A DNA stretch of 64,000 bases from Solea solea (taxonomy: Eukaryota > Chordata > Actinopteri > Pleuronectiformes > Soleidae). Of this stretch, positions 1 to 20,877 are shown one piece after another. How positions within the stretch are numbered: the stretch's first letter is position 1; the number at the start of each line of letters is the position of its first letter. The position numbers and the translations under genes were made by a program. The DNA lies in contig NC_081141.1 of the NCBI RefSeq assembly GCF_958295425.1, forward strand, positions 13,007,500-13,071,499. The letters are read 5' to 3'. The notes beneath the pieces were generated by a model that saw only the letters and a program-made list of their open reading frames with translations, did no database searches and was not told the DNA's origin.

Positions 1-203
1 ACAATAGTGTCCTTTTAGACAACAGCTTAAGCCAGTAGCCATCCTACTACAGTGACATGGGTGACACCGTGCTGCCCACTGTGTTACACGTCAAATCATA
101 TGACCTGCAAAAGACTTGGATTGTGAAACAAGACAAGCGGCAGCAGCAGCAGCAGCAGCAACAGCAGCAACAGCAGCAACAGCAGCGCCCTGTGGTGGTT
201 GCA

Positions 204-324
204 AAAGCTTACAGCACCTGGTATTCCCAGGCGGTCTCCCATCCAAGTACTAACCAGGCCCGACCCTGCTTAGCTTCCGAGATCAGACGAGATCGGGCGT
301 GTTCAGGGTGGTATGGCCGTAAGC
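204..324 (-). rRNA. 5S ribosomal RNA, array unit 1
   Basis: A 121-nt gene reading GCTTACGGCCATACCACCCT at its 5' end and GGTGCTGTAAGCTTT at its 3' end, a full match to the vertebrate 5S consensus as I know it. The internal A box, intermediate element and C box are intact. A TATA element lies at 348-355 and a TTTT terminator at 203-206. RNA polymerase III is expected to transcribe it leftwards. Confidence 0.97.
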
Positions 325-846
325 GAAGGTCTCCCCAACAAACACTCTATATATACATGTGGATGCTACCCTCAACTCTTCACAGCGTAAAGCTATCTCT
401 TATATAATCCCTTGAGCCTCAGTACACACGTGGGACACATTGGAAACAGTACACAAATACTGATTTTCAGTCACACTTTGTACATTTGCTCTCAACACTC
501 TTAGTTTGGGCTTTTCAAACTAAATGACACATCCACTGATCACCTCATCATCATTCAGCTGCTAGTTAATGGGACACATGCACTTGGGAATTCTGCTTTT
601 TCTCCCTGGTATGACTCCGAGTCAACTTCTTTTGCTGACTTTTACAATAGTGTCCTTTTAGACAACAGCTTAAGCCAGTAGCCATCCTACTACAGTGACA
701 TGGGTGACACCGTGCTGCCCACTGTGTTACACGTCAAATCATATGACCTGCAAAAGACTTGGATTGTGAAACAAGACAAGCGGCAGCAGCAGCAGCAGCA
801 GCAACAGCAGCAACAGCAGCAACAGCAGCGCCCTGTGGTGGTTGCA

Positions 847-967
847 AAAGCTTACAGCACCTGGTATTCCCAGGCGGTCTCCCATCCAAGTACTTACCAG
901 GCCCGACCCTGCTTAGCTTCCGAGATCAGACGAGATCGGGCGTGTTCAGGGTGGTATGGCCGTAAGC
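847..967 (-). rRNA. 5S ribosomal RNA, array unit 2 (single-base variant)
   Basis: Same 121-nt gene as its neighbours except for one substitution at 895: plus-strand T where the other units have A. This is U to A at RNA nucleotide 73. The TATA element (991-998) and terminator are intact, so it is probably still transcribed. Confidence 0.95.
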
Positions 968-1471
968 GAAGGTCTCCCCAACAAACACTCTATATATACA
1001 TGTGGATGCTACCCTCAACTCTTCACAGCGTAAAGCTATCTCTTATATAATCCCTTGAGCCTCAGTACACACGTGGGACACATTGGAAACAGTACACAAA
1101 TACTGATTTTCAGTCACACTTTGTACATTTGCTCTCAACACTCTTAGTTTGGGCTTTTCAAACTAAATGACACATCCACTGATCACCTCATCATCATTCA
1201 GCTGCTAGTTAATGGGACACATGCACTTGGGAATTCTGCTTTTTCTCCCTGGTATGACTCCGAGTCAACTTCTTTTGCTGACTTTTACAATAGTGTCCTT
1301 TTAGACAACAGCTTAAGCCAGTAGCCATCCTACTACAGTGACATGGGTGACACCGTGCTGCCCACTGTGTTACACGTCAAATCATATGACCTGCAAAAGA
1401 CTTGGATTGTGAAACAAGACAAGCGGCAGCAGCAGCAACAGCAGCAACAGCAGCGCCCTGTGGTGGTTGCA

Positions 1472-1592
1472 AAAGCTTACAGCACCTGGTATTCCCAGGC
1501 GGTCTCCCATCCAAGTACTAACCAGGCCCGACCCTGCTTAGCTTCCGAGATCAGACGAGATCGGGCGTGTTCAGGGTGGTATGGCCGTAAGC
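1472..1592 (-). rRNA. 5S ribosomal RNA, array unit 3
   Basis: Full-length 121-nt 5S gene matching unit 1, in a short 625-bp unit with a contracted triplet tract. The upstream TATATATA box is at 1616-1623. Confidence 0.97.
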
Positions 1593-2114
1593 GAAGGTCT
1601 CCCCAACAAACACTCTATATATACATGTGGATGCTACCCTCAACTCTTCACAGCGTAAAGCTATCTCTTATATAATCCCTTGAGCCTCAGTACACACGTG
1701 GGACACATTGGAAACAGTACACAAATACTGATTTTCAGTCACACTTTGTACATTTGCTCTCAACACTCTTAGTTTGGGCTTTTCAAACTAAATGACACAT
1801 CCACTGATCACCTCATCATCATTCAGCTGCTAGTTAATGGGACACATGCACTTGGGAATTCTGCTTTTTCTCCCTGGTATGACTCCGAGTCAACTTCTTT
1901 TGCTGACTTTTACAATAGTGTCCTTTTAGACAACAGCTTAAGCCAGTAGCCATCCTACTACAGTGACATGGGTGACACCGTGCTGCCCACTGTGTTACAC
2001 GTCAAATCATATGACCTGCAAAAGACTTGGATTGTGAAACAAGACAAGCGGCAGCAGCAGCAGCAGCAGCAACAGCAGCAACAGCAGCAACAGCAGCGCC
2101 CTGTGGTGGTTGCA

Positions 2115-2235
2115 AAAGCTTACAGCACCTGGTATTCCCAGGCGGTCTCCCATCCAAGTACTAACCAGGCCCGACCCTGCTTAGCTTCCGAGATCAGACG
2201 AGATCGGGCGTGTTCAGGGTGGTATGGCCGTAAGC
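2115..2235 (-). rRNA. 5S ribosomal RNA, array unit 4
   Basis: Full-length 121-nt 5S gene matching unit 1, in a 643-bp unit. The TATA box is at 2259-2266, and the TTTT terminator overlaps the 3' end. Confidence 0.97.
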
Positions 2236-2748
2236 GAAGGTCTCCCCAACAAACACTCTATATATACATGTGGATGCTACCCTCAACTCTTCACAGCGTA
2301 AAGCTATCTCTTATATAATCCCTTGAGCCTCAGTACACACGTGGGACACATTGGAAACAGTACACAAATACTGATTTTCAGTCACACTTTGTACATTTGC
2401 TCTCAACACTCTTAGTTTGGGCTTTTCAAACTAAATGACACATCCACTGATCACCTCATCATCATTCAGCTGCTAGTTAATGGGACACATGCACTTGGGA
2501 ATTCTGCTTTTTCTCCCTGGTATGACTCCGAGTCAACTTCTTTTGCTGACTTTTACAATAGTGTCCTTTTAGACAACAGCTTAAGCCAGTAGCCATCCTA
2601 CTACAGTGACATGGGTGACACCGTGCTGCCCACTGTGTTACACGTCAAATCATATGACCTGCAAAAGACTTGGATTGTGAAACAAGACAAGCGGCAGCAG
2701 CAGCAACAGCAGCAACAGCAGCAACAGCAGCGCCCTGTGGTGGTTGCA

Positions 2749-2869
2749 AAAGCTTACAGCACCTGGTATTCCCAGGCGGTCTCCCATCCAAGTACTAACC
2801 AGGCCCGACCCTGCTTAGCTTCCGAGATCAGACGAGATCGGGCGTGTTCAGGGTGGTATGGCCGTAAGC
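2749..2869 (-). rRNA. 5S ribosomal RNA, array unit 5
   Basis: Full-length 121-nt 5S gene matching unit 1, in a 634-bp unit. The TATA box is at 2893-2900. Confidence 0.97.
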
Positions 2870-3382
2870 GAAGGTCTCCCCAACAAACACTCTATATATA
2901 CATGTGGATGCTACCCTCAACTCTTCACAGCGTAAAGCTATCTCTTATATAATCCCTTGAGCCTCAGTACACACGTGGGACACATTGGAAACAGTACACA
3001 AATACTGATTTTCAGTCACACTTTGTACATTTGCTCTCAACACTCTTAGTTTGGGCTTTTCAAACTAAATGACACATCCACTGATCACCTCATCATCATT
3101 CAGCTGCTAGTTAATGGGACACATGCACTTGGGAATTCTGCTTTTTCTCCCTGGTATGACTCCGAGTCAACTTCTTTTGCTGACTTTTACAATAGTGTCC
3201 TTTTAGACAACAGCTTAAGCCAGTAGCCATCCTACTACAGTGACATGGGTGACACCGTGCTGCCCACTGTGTTACACGTCAAATCATATGACCTGCAAAA
3301 GACTTGGATTGTGAAACAAGACAAGCGGCAGCAGCAGCAACAGCAGCAACAGCAGCAACAGCAGCGCCCTGTGGTGGTTGCA

Positions 3383-3503
3383 AAAGCTTACAGCACCTGG
3401 TATTCCCAGGCGGTCTCCCATCCAAGTACTAACCAGGCCCGACCCTGCTTAGCTTCCGAGATCAGACGAGATCGGGCGTGTTCAGGGTGGTATGGCCGTA
3501 AGC
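3383..3503 (-). rRNA. 5S ribosomal RNA, array unit 6
   Basis: Full-length 121-nt 5S gene matching unit 1, in a 634-bp unit. The TATA box is at 3527-3534. Confidence 0.97.
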
Positions 3504-4007
3504 GAAGGTCTCCCCAACAAACACTCTATATATACATGTGGATGCTACCCTCAACTCTTCACAGCGTAAAGCTATCTCTTATATAATCCCTTGAGCCTCA
3601 GTACACACGTGGGACACATTGGAAACAGTACACAAATACTGATTTTCAGTCACACTTTGTACATTTGCTCTCAACACTCTTAGTTTGGGCTTTTCAAACT
3701 AAATGACACATCCACTGATCACCTCATCATCATTCAGCTGCTAGTTAATGGGACACATGCACTTGGGAATTCTGCTTTTTCTCCCTGGTATGACTCCGAG
3801 TCAACTTCTTTTGCTGACTTTTACAATAGTGTCCTTTTAGACAACAGCTTAAGCCAGTAGCCATCCTACTACAGTGACATGGGTGACACCGTGCTGCCCA
3901 CTGTGTTACACGTCAAATCATATGACCTGCAAAAGACTTGGATTGTGAAACAAGACAAGCGGCAGCAGCAGCAACAGCAGCAACAGCAGCGCCCTGTGGT
4001 GGTTGCA

Positions 4008-4128
4008 AAAGCTTACAGCACCTGGTATTCCCAGGCGGTCTCCCATCCAAGTACTAACCAGGCCCGACCCTGCTTAGCTTCCGAGATCAGACGAGATCGG
4101 GCGTGTTCAGGGTGGTATGGCCGTAAGC
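4008..4128 (-). rRNA. 5S ribosomal RNA, array unit 7
   Basis: Full-length 121-nt 5S gene matching unit 1, in a 625-bp unit. The TATA box is at 4152-4159. Confidence 0.97.
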
Positions 4129-4632
4129 GAAGGTCTCCCCAACAAACACTCTATATATACATGTGGATGCTACCCTCAACTCTTCACAGCGTAAAGCTAT
4201 CTCTTATATAATCCCTTGAGCCTCAGTACACACGTGGGACACATTGGAAACAGTACACAAATACTGATTTTCAGTCACACTTTGTACATTTGCTCTCAAC
4301 ACTCTTAGTTTGGGCTTTTCAAACTAAATGACACATCCACTGATCACCTCATCATCATTCAGCTGCTAGTTAATGGGACACATGCACTTGGGAATTCTGC
4401 TTTTTCTCCCTGGTATGACTCCGAGTCAACTTCTTTTGCTGACTTTTACAATAGTGTCCTTTTAGACAACAGCTTAAGCCAGTAGCCATCCTACTACAGT
4501 GACATGGGTGACACCGTGCTGCCCACTGTGTTACACGTCAAATCATATGACCTGCAAAAGACTTGGATTGTGAAACAAGACAAGCGGCAGCAGCAGCAAC
4601 AGCAGCAACAGCAGCGCCCTGTGGTGGTTGCA

Positions 4633-4753
4633 AAAGCTTACAGCACCTGGTATTCCCAGGCGGTCTCCCATCCAAGTACTAACCAGGCCCGACCCTGCTT
4701 AGCTTCCGAGATCAGACGAGATCGGGCGTGTTCAGGGTGGTATGGCCGTAAGC
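4633..4753 (-). rRNA. 5S ribosomal RNA, array unit 8 (last intact copy)
   Basis: Full-length 121-nt 5S gene matching unit 1, in a 625-bp unit. The TATA box is at 4777-4784. It is the last intact gene before the array decays. Confidence 0.97.
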
Positions 4754-5284
4754 GAAGGTCTCCCCAACAAACACTCTATATATACATGTGGATGCTACCC
4801 TCAACTCTTCACAGCGTAAAGCTATCTCTTATATAATCCCTTGAGCCTCAGTACACACGTGGGACACATTGGAAACAGTACACAAATACTGATTTTCAGT
4901 CACACTTTGTACATTTGCTCTCAACACTCTTAGTTTGGGCTTTTCAAACTAAATGACACATCCACTGATCACCTCATCATCATTCAGCTGCTAGTTAATG
5001 GGACACATGCACTTGGGAATTCTGCTTTTTCTCCCTGGTATGACTCCGAGTCAACTTCTTTTGCTGACTTTTACAATAGTGTCCTTTTAGACAACAGCTT
5101 AAGCCAGTAGCCATCCTACTACAGTGACATGGGTGACACCGTGCTGCCCACTGTGTTCCACGTCAAATCATTTGACCTGCAAAAGATTTGGATTGTGAAA
5201 CAAGACAAGCGGCAGCAGCAGCAACAGCAGCAACAGCAGCAACAGCAGCAGCAGCAGCAGCAACAGTACCCTGTGGTGGTTGCA

Positions 5285-5328
5285 AAAGCTTACAGCACCT
5301 GGTATTCCCAGGCGGTCTCCCATCCAAG
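5285..5328 (-). pseudogene. Truncated 5S rRNA gene at the array edge
   Basis: Only the 3' 44 nt of the 5S gene remain. A deletion of about 75 bp removed the 5' part, including the A box, and joins the 3' part directly to the upstream spacer. The unit also has point changes elsewhere (for example TTCCACG for TTACACG near 5156) and a longer, impure triplet tract (about 5212-5266). Without an A box it should not be transcribed as 5S. Confidence 0.93.
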
Positions 5329-5457
5329 GCAAAGGTCTCCCCAACAAACACTCTATACATGTGGATGCTACCCTCAACTCTTCACAGCTTAACGCTATCT
5401 CTTAAATAATCACTTGATCCTTAGTACACACATGGGACACATTGGAAACAGTACACA

Positions 5458-5568
5458 AATACTGATTTTCAGTCACACTTTGTACATTTGCTTTCAACAG
5501 TCTTAGTTTGGGCTTTTCAAACTAAATCCCACATCCACTGTTCACCTCATCCTCATTCATATATACAG

Positions 5569-5639
<71 letters not shown>

Positions 5640-5745
5640 TGATTTTCAGTCACACTTTGTACATTTGCTTTCAACAGTCTTAGTTTGGGCTTTTCAAACT
5701 AAATCCCACATCCACTGTTCACCTCATCCTCATTCATATATACAG

Positions 5746-5778
<33 letters not shown>

Positions 5779-6003
5779 ATATACATATATATATACTATA
5801 TACATACATATATACATATATATGTATATATATATATACTGATTTTCAGTCACACTTTGTACATTTGCTTTCAACAGTCTTAGTTTGGGCTTTTCAAACT
5901 AAATCCCACATCCACTGTTCACCTCATCATCATTCATATATATATATGTATATATATATTTATATATATGTATGTATACATACATATACATATATATGTA
6001 TGG
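5458..6003. repeat. 5S spacer fragment repeated three times, separated by (TA)n
   Basis: A spacer segment of about 100 bp, beginning TACTGATTTTCAGTCACAC, occurs at about 5458, 5637 and 5838. Each copy is followed by a long TA-rich microsatellite (about 5561-5636, 5738-5837 and 5935-6003). The segment is the same one found in every array unit, for example near 460-530. This is a secondary amplification of the last spacer, probably through the AT microsatellite. Confidence 0.9.
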
Positions 6004-6636
6004 GTTATGTCTGATATGTGTCAGTACTGATATCTGTACCTGTCACGGTGCACATGCCATAAGGCAAATTGCCAATTATGCAAATTAGGCAATGGCGTCA
6101 TTTAGCCACTTCTAGCGACTTTTAGGACACCCACCTACTCCTTACAGAGGAGTTGGCAACAGTGCTGAGGCACTATGTATTTATTTAGTTATCCCTGTAT
6201 TTATTTATACATTTATTCATACATAAGTCATGTTTCGTCCTCCATACTTTGAAACAATGAAAGACATGAAGTAATTTCTAGCTTAGTGAATGACACCGCT
6301 TTCTGTAACAGTAGTACGGACAGTAGTACCGTTTAAAAGTGCCAACACCGTTTAAAAAGTGTACTTCCCGGTCAAATGTTACATTAAATAACACATAGAA
6401 TCTATAATAGTTGACAGTAATATCGCATTTAATTAAAAAGTTCAGACTTACCTGTTGAAAGCGGTGAGAAAGCCAGGGGAGAGCGAGAGAGCGGCGATGG
6501 GGGACGGGAGCGACACGGGGGCGGGATCGATCTGAAATTAAAAGATGGAGGGAGCGGTCTCATCGGTTTTTAAAAGATGGAGGGGGCTATCTGATTTGCC
6601 TTTTTTATACGGACGAGAGGCTGTCAGGTACCGCCA
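6004..6636. other. Intergenic sequence with a GC-rich purine stretch
   Basis: No coding region was recognised. A G-rich stretch at about 6465-6535 is followed by two near-identical AAAAGATGGAGGG motifs (about 6540 and 6573). On the minus strand an excellent splice-donor-like site (CAACAG|GTAAGT) lies near 6450, but no matching exon could be identified. Confidence 0.4.
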
Positions 6637-6724
6637 GGCCTGATTAGTACTTGGATGGTTGACCTGGGAATACCAGGTGCTGCTGTAAGCTTTTGCAACC
6701 ACCACAGGGCGCTCGTGCTGCTGC
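6637..6724 (+). pseudogene. Orphan 5S rRNA relic with array spacer, inverted
   Basis: 6637-6693 matches the 3' half of 5S rRNA (GTTAGTACTTGGATG region, here GATTAGTACTTGGATGGTTG) with substitutions and an extra GCT before the 3' end. The following bases, TTTTGCAACCACCACAGGGC and a CTG-rich stretch, match the downstream spacer of the array. It is therefore a decayed piece of this same type of unit, in the opposite orientation. The 5' half is missing. Confidence 0.9.
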
Positions 6725-7186
6725 TTCTGGTGTGTGAGCTTCAACATTGTACCATCAGTTATCAGATTACTTTTCAGAGTAAGTACTTTTTGGTCAACAA
6801 GACAGAAAAAACAAATATTTTGACCCCATTTAAGTAATTTTCCTAGTGACAGAATTTCCCAAAAAATGCCCAGGTTAATATGATTCCATCTGTGTCAGTG
6901 CTATTTTTTCCACTTGACACAGTTGTCATTTTCAGGCCCAGTGCCAGAGTTGTGTTATGTTGGTGCACTCATCCGTGGGTGTGTTGGCATGGCGCACTAT
7001 TTAAACACCTCATTAGAAGTGCCAACATAGGCGGGTTTATAATCTACAGGTTCTCTGCTTGTGTCATACACACAGCCTCCTCCTCCTGCCCTTACTCTTA
7101 TATTCAGATTTAATGTCGGCACAACAGTCTATGGAGTTGTTGATGTGACAGAGGGTCAGTTGAAAGCCACCAGGTCCCCTTTACAT

Positions 7187-7366
7187 CATTGTTTCTCAAT
7201 CCTAATCTTCGGGGACTCCTGTCCTGCATGTTTTCGATGTTTCCCTGCTCAAACACACGGATTCAAATAGTCAGCTCATCATCAAGCAACCCACTCATTT
7301 GAATCAGGTGTGTGATGGAAAACATGCAGGACAGGAGTCCCTGAGGACCAGGATTTAGAAACAATG
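7187..7366. mobile_element. hAT-like MITE, 180 bp
   Basis: The two halves are imperfect inverted repeats: the left end begins CATTGTTTCTCAATCCT and the right end is the complement of CATTGTTTCTAAATCCT. The pairing covers most of each half, including a shared GGACTCCTGTCCTGCATG block. The flanks are CTTTACAT (7179-7186) and CTTTAGAT (7367-7374), a 7-of-8 match, consistent with the 8-bp target duplication of hAT transposons. There is no coding capacity. Confidence 0.8.
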
Positions 7367-7763
7367 CTTTAGATTAGGCGGTGCCGGAGCTTTACACACA
7401 GTTGAGACTCATATCTGTCTCTTCTTCACATTCATGAGTAAATGTTCCACTGCTGCTACAGCTGAGACTCGGAATAGAGTCGATGTTACTAATGGAGGTT
7501 CTTGTGATCAGTGTGAAATTCCTACAGGTGGTTCAACAATGAAGAACAAGATCTTCTTGAAAGACATGGTGGAACATGTGACACTCTTTGGAGGCATAAT
7601 AATCCGATAATGGGCCTCAGTCAGAAACATTTCTTTCTTTCTAAGTTTCTTACTATAGAAGTGTGGTGCCGCTCATATTAGTTATATTTTATACCCCAAC
7701 ATAAAATATTAAACCCCAGTACAAACAAGAATGTTGACAACAGAAGGAGCACAATATTTGCAT

Positions 7764-7869
7764 CTATCTATCCCCCTTAAAACACTTTGGGGGATAGATA
7801 GCTGCACTTTAATTTTGTTGTATGTTGTACAATTACAATAAAGTTCTATCTATCTATCTATCTATCTAT
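7764..7869. repeat. Hairpin plus retroposon-like 3' tail ending in (CTAT)n
   Basis: A perfect 13-bp inverted repeat (CTATCTATCCCCC at 7764-7776, complement at 7789-7801) is followed by a T-rich stretch, ACAATTACAATAAAGTT and a CTAT tandem to 7869. An AATAAAG followed by a short tandem repeat is the usual end of teleost L2-type retroposons. The family is inferred from memory. Confidence 0.55.
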
Positions 7870-8403
7870 CAACTCATTAACCGTTTCCTAAATGAAATAT
7901 CTAATCCACACGTATTGATTATTCAATGATGCACTGGAGACAAGATTTTCTTGGAAAATTATGTTTATAAAAAGGAGTCCCATGACACAGAGAAGGCTTA
8001 AGAGGATTCGTGTGAATAAATATTTTTAAATGCTGCATTACAATTTTGAAAGAATAAAATATACATTTCACTTTAGCAAGTGTGCCGTTTGTATGAACAC
8101 TATAAGGTTTAGAAGCTCATCACATGACAGAGATTATGTCTGTGTATACCAGTTCTGCCTTCAGTTTCTCAAATACTAAAAACACAGATAAATGACAACA
8201 CAAAAAGACAGTATTTTTGCCAGTTAAGATAACAAGACTTCTTTAGCTTGGGTGTAAACATAAAATAAATATTTTTATGGCTCAAATGATAATAAATATT
8301 CTCCCATAAAACATACTTATAAAACAGCAGTTAGACTGTACCCACATGCTACAAGTTTTAACGGCTTGCCTTTTCCAGAAATAACGCTACAAAATAATCT
8401 CTT
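7870..8403. other. AT-rich intergenic sequence, no gene seen
   Basis: AT-rich DNA downstream of slc39a14 with no recognisable exon. Part of it may belong to a longer slc39a14 3' UTR if a more distal poly(A) site is used. Confidence 0.4.
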
Positions 8404-10381
8404 TTTATTAGGTCTGTACATTGAAACAGCAAATAACTTCTTCCAGTTTCTATTTCTAATAAATGTTCTACAGTTTATCTAATCTAGAGGAACACTGCAT
8501 CTACTGTGTAGCTGTTTGGGCAGAATTTTGAATATCGTACAGTGAAAATCAATCAGAACTGACAAGAAGTTACACTGTTTTATAGTGTACACAGTAGTAC
8601 AGCCAATATGCTGCCATGTTTAAATGGCTTTTTAACAACTGTAATATTTTAAGTCTGTGAAAATAAAACCTGTCACATGGTAAGAAGAGGACAAACACCA
8701 ACAACAGTTCCCCTACAGATTCAGAATTTACAGAGTACAAAATGTTCCACACTCGATTTCTTCAAGATTAAGTTACATGGCCAAAAGCATGTGGACACAA
8801 ACATTGTCCTCAGGTCATTGTTCAGCATCACCATCATAACTGATAACCAGTAAGCAAAAAAGGACAGGAAATATTAGATTAGTCACCGATTCTTACACAG
8901 TGAACCTTTTAAAGATCACTATTCTGTTTTTATTTTAAGATTTGAGATTTAGATGCCTGCTTCTGTTACTTCAATATAATGACAAGCTATAAGAAACAAA
9001 AACTGAAAACAAATCCTGAAAAGCAGCCCCAAGAAAAAAAGCATCAAAAGAAAGAATGCGTCAACATACTTTTGGCCATATGTGTAAATATTACAGTAAA
9101 TGAAAAGAAAAGTATGTAATGTTTCTGTTACTATAATGACAGATACTTAATATAAATATAATCACAGACCAGTTCAGTAGGCAAAGTGTGTGTACTTACA
9201 GTATATGATTTAACTTGCAGTATTTTGATTCAACTATGACTAGACTGTAAAAGAATATATATGTTTTGGGGGGAAAACAGTAGTCTATGAGATGTGCAAA
9301 GACTATAGACGAAGAATATAAGGAATAAAAAAAAAAGCTACAACTACCATTACTAATGCTATATTAATGAAGGGCACAAATGGTATAATATGGAGAACTG
9401 CTGCTATGGATGCTGGGTATTATATCTGGTCTGAAAAAAGCCACTAAAAACCAAACTGAACTTTACAGAAATGACCCAGGCTTCAGTCGGAATCGTTAAC
9501 CGTCGGTCAAATTCATGGACAAGTCCACAGACAGGAGAATAAAAACTGTCACCATGTAGCCCTTCATCATTCTAGATTCAATGGTCTGTCCATATTTGGT
9601 CTTCAAATGTCATTTTTCACATGTAAAAAAATATACACGTCATACACACAAACAACAAAGTCCATTTGGAAGTCAGTTTGATGATGATGTCTTCATTTAA
9701 ATTCCAGTTCAGGTCCATAATAATTTGTTTTTGGTGTGGAATGCAAGAAGCGGGGTGGGTGATTTGAAGTCTTGATCAGAAGAACTAAGAGAGAAAAATG
9801 TCAATAATACAGCTGATATACAGTTACCTGATTGTGCTTTTCCCATCTCCTGAGGGAATGGTGTGAGCAAAGAATATTAGTGATATCAATACTCAGCATG
9901 TCATGAATCTCCACTATCCTCAGCTGAGGCTCAATGACTTCCACTAAGGGAGAGTCAGAAGAGAGAGGGAATAAGAGCAAGAGCCAAAATGGCTATTCAG
10001 TGGTCTGGGAAATAAAGAGCAGTTTGGGCAGCTGGCTGACTATTGCACATCAGTTCATGTTCAGCACATCTTTAACATGTTAAGGAAAGACATGGAGGAA
10101 AGAAGGCTGTCTGCCCCCTCTCTCTGGAATATACTGCATGTGTGAACTGCACAAGAACAGCTTCTCAAATATGAACCACTGTGCATACCTGACACACAGC
10201 CAAACTTTCCTAATCCCAAGGTTCCTGAAATCTTAAAAAAAAGAAAAAGGAAAAAAAAGCGAGGACGATACAGAGGAAGAAACGTTCAGAACCCTCCACT
10301 TGGATGGCCAGTTTCAAACAGCACAAACCAGCTGACCCAGCACTTTCATTTGCCACTGGTCAGAGCTGGTGTCAGTCCGGA
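8404..10381 (-). other. slc39a14: Probable slc39a14 3' untranslated region
   Basis: The region directly follows the slc39a14 stop codon in transcript order. Minus-strand AATAAA signals lie at about 8928-8933 and 8404-8409, giving 3' UTRs of roughly 1.4 or 2.0 kb. No other coding region is visible. Which poly(A) site is used cannot be read from sequence. Confidence 0.5.
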
Positions 10382-20848
<10,467 letters not shown>

Positions 20849-20877
20849 GGCCTCGTTTTTGGTTAGAGAATGTTGAT
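20849..20877 (-). other. slc39a14: slc39a14 5' UTR portion of the first coding exon
   Basis: An acceptor (CTCTCTACAG|ATC) at 20878 opens this exon 29 nt before the start codon, so the 5' leader is spliced from upstream noncoding exons. Confidence 0.8.

Larger units (their letters stand above)
1..5640 (-). repeat. 5S rDNA tandem array (eight full units plus one decayed unit)
   Basis: Head-to-tail units start at 1, 644, 1287, 1912, 2555, 3189, 3823, 4448 and 5073, with lengths of 643, 643, 625, 643, 634, 634, 625 and 625 bp. Each carries a 5S rRNA gene on the minus strand and a spacer of about 500-520 bp that appears almost identical between units. Most of the length variation is in a CAG/CAA triplet tract just 3' of each 5S gene. 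A TATATATA box lies 24-31 nt upstream of each gene start (348-355 in unit 1, 991-998 in unit 2, and equivalent positions later), as in fish 5S genes. A TTTT terminator overlaps each 3' end (203-206 in unit 1). The window opens inside a unit, so the array continues to the left. Confidence 0.96.

Noticed and set aside
57..5409. Repeated open frames of about 110-116 codons with long glutamine runs, one per unit
   Set aside because: They run across the CAG/CAA tract and then through the antisense strand of the 5S gene. They recur only because the rDNA unit is repeated, so they are not protein genes.
1..5640. CRISPR-like or phage-like repeat array
   Set aside because: Repeat length is above 600 bp with a 5S rRNA gene in each unit, in a vertebrate genome. 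It is an rDNA tandem array.
5488..5883. 131-codon frame rich in Tyr and Ile
   Set aside because: It is translation of TA microsatellites and 5S spacer fragments.
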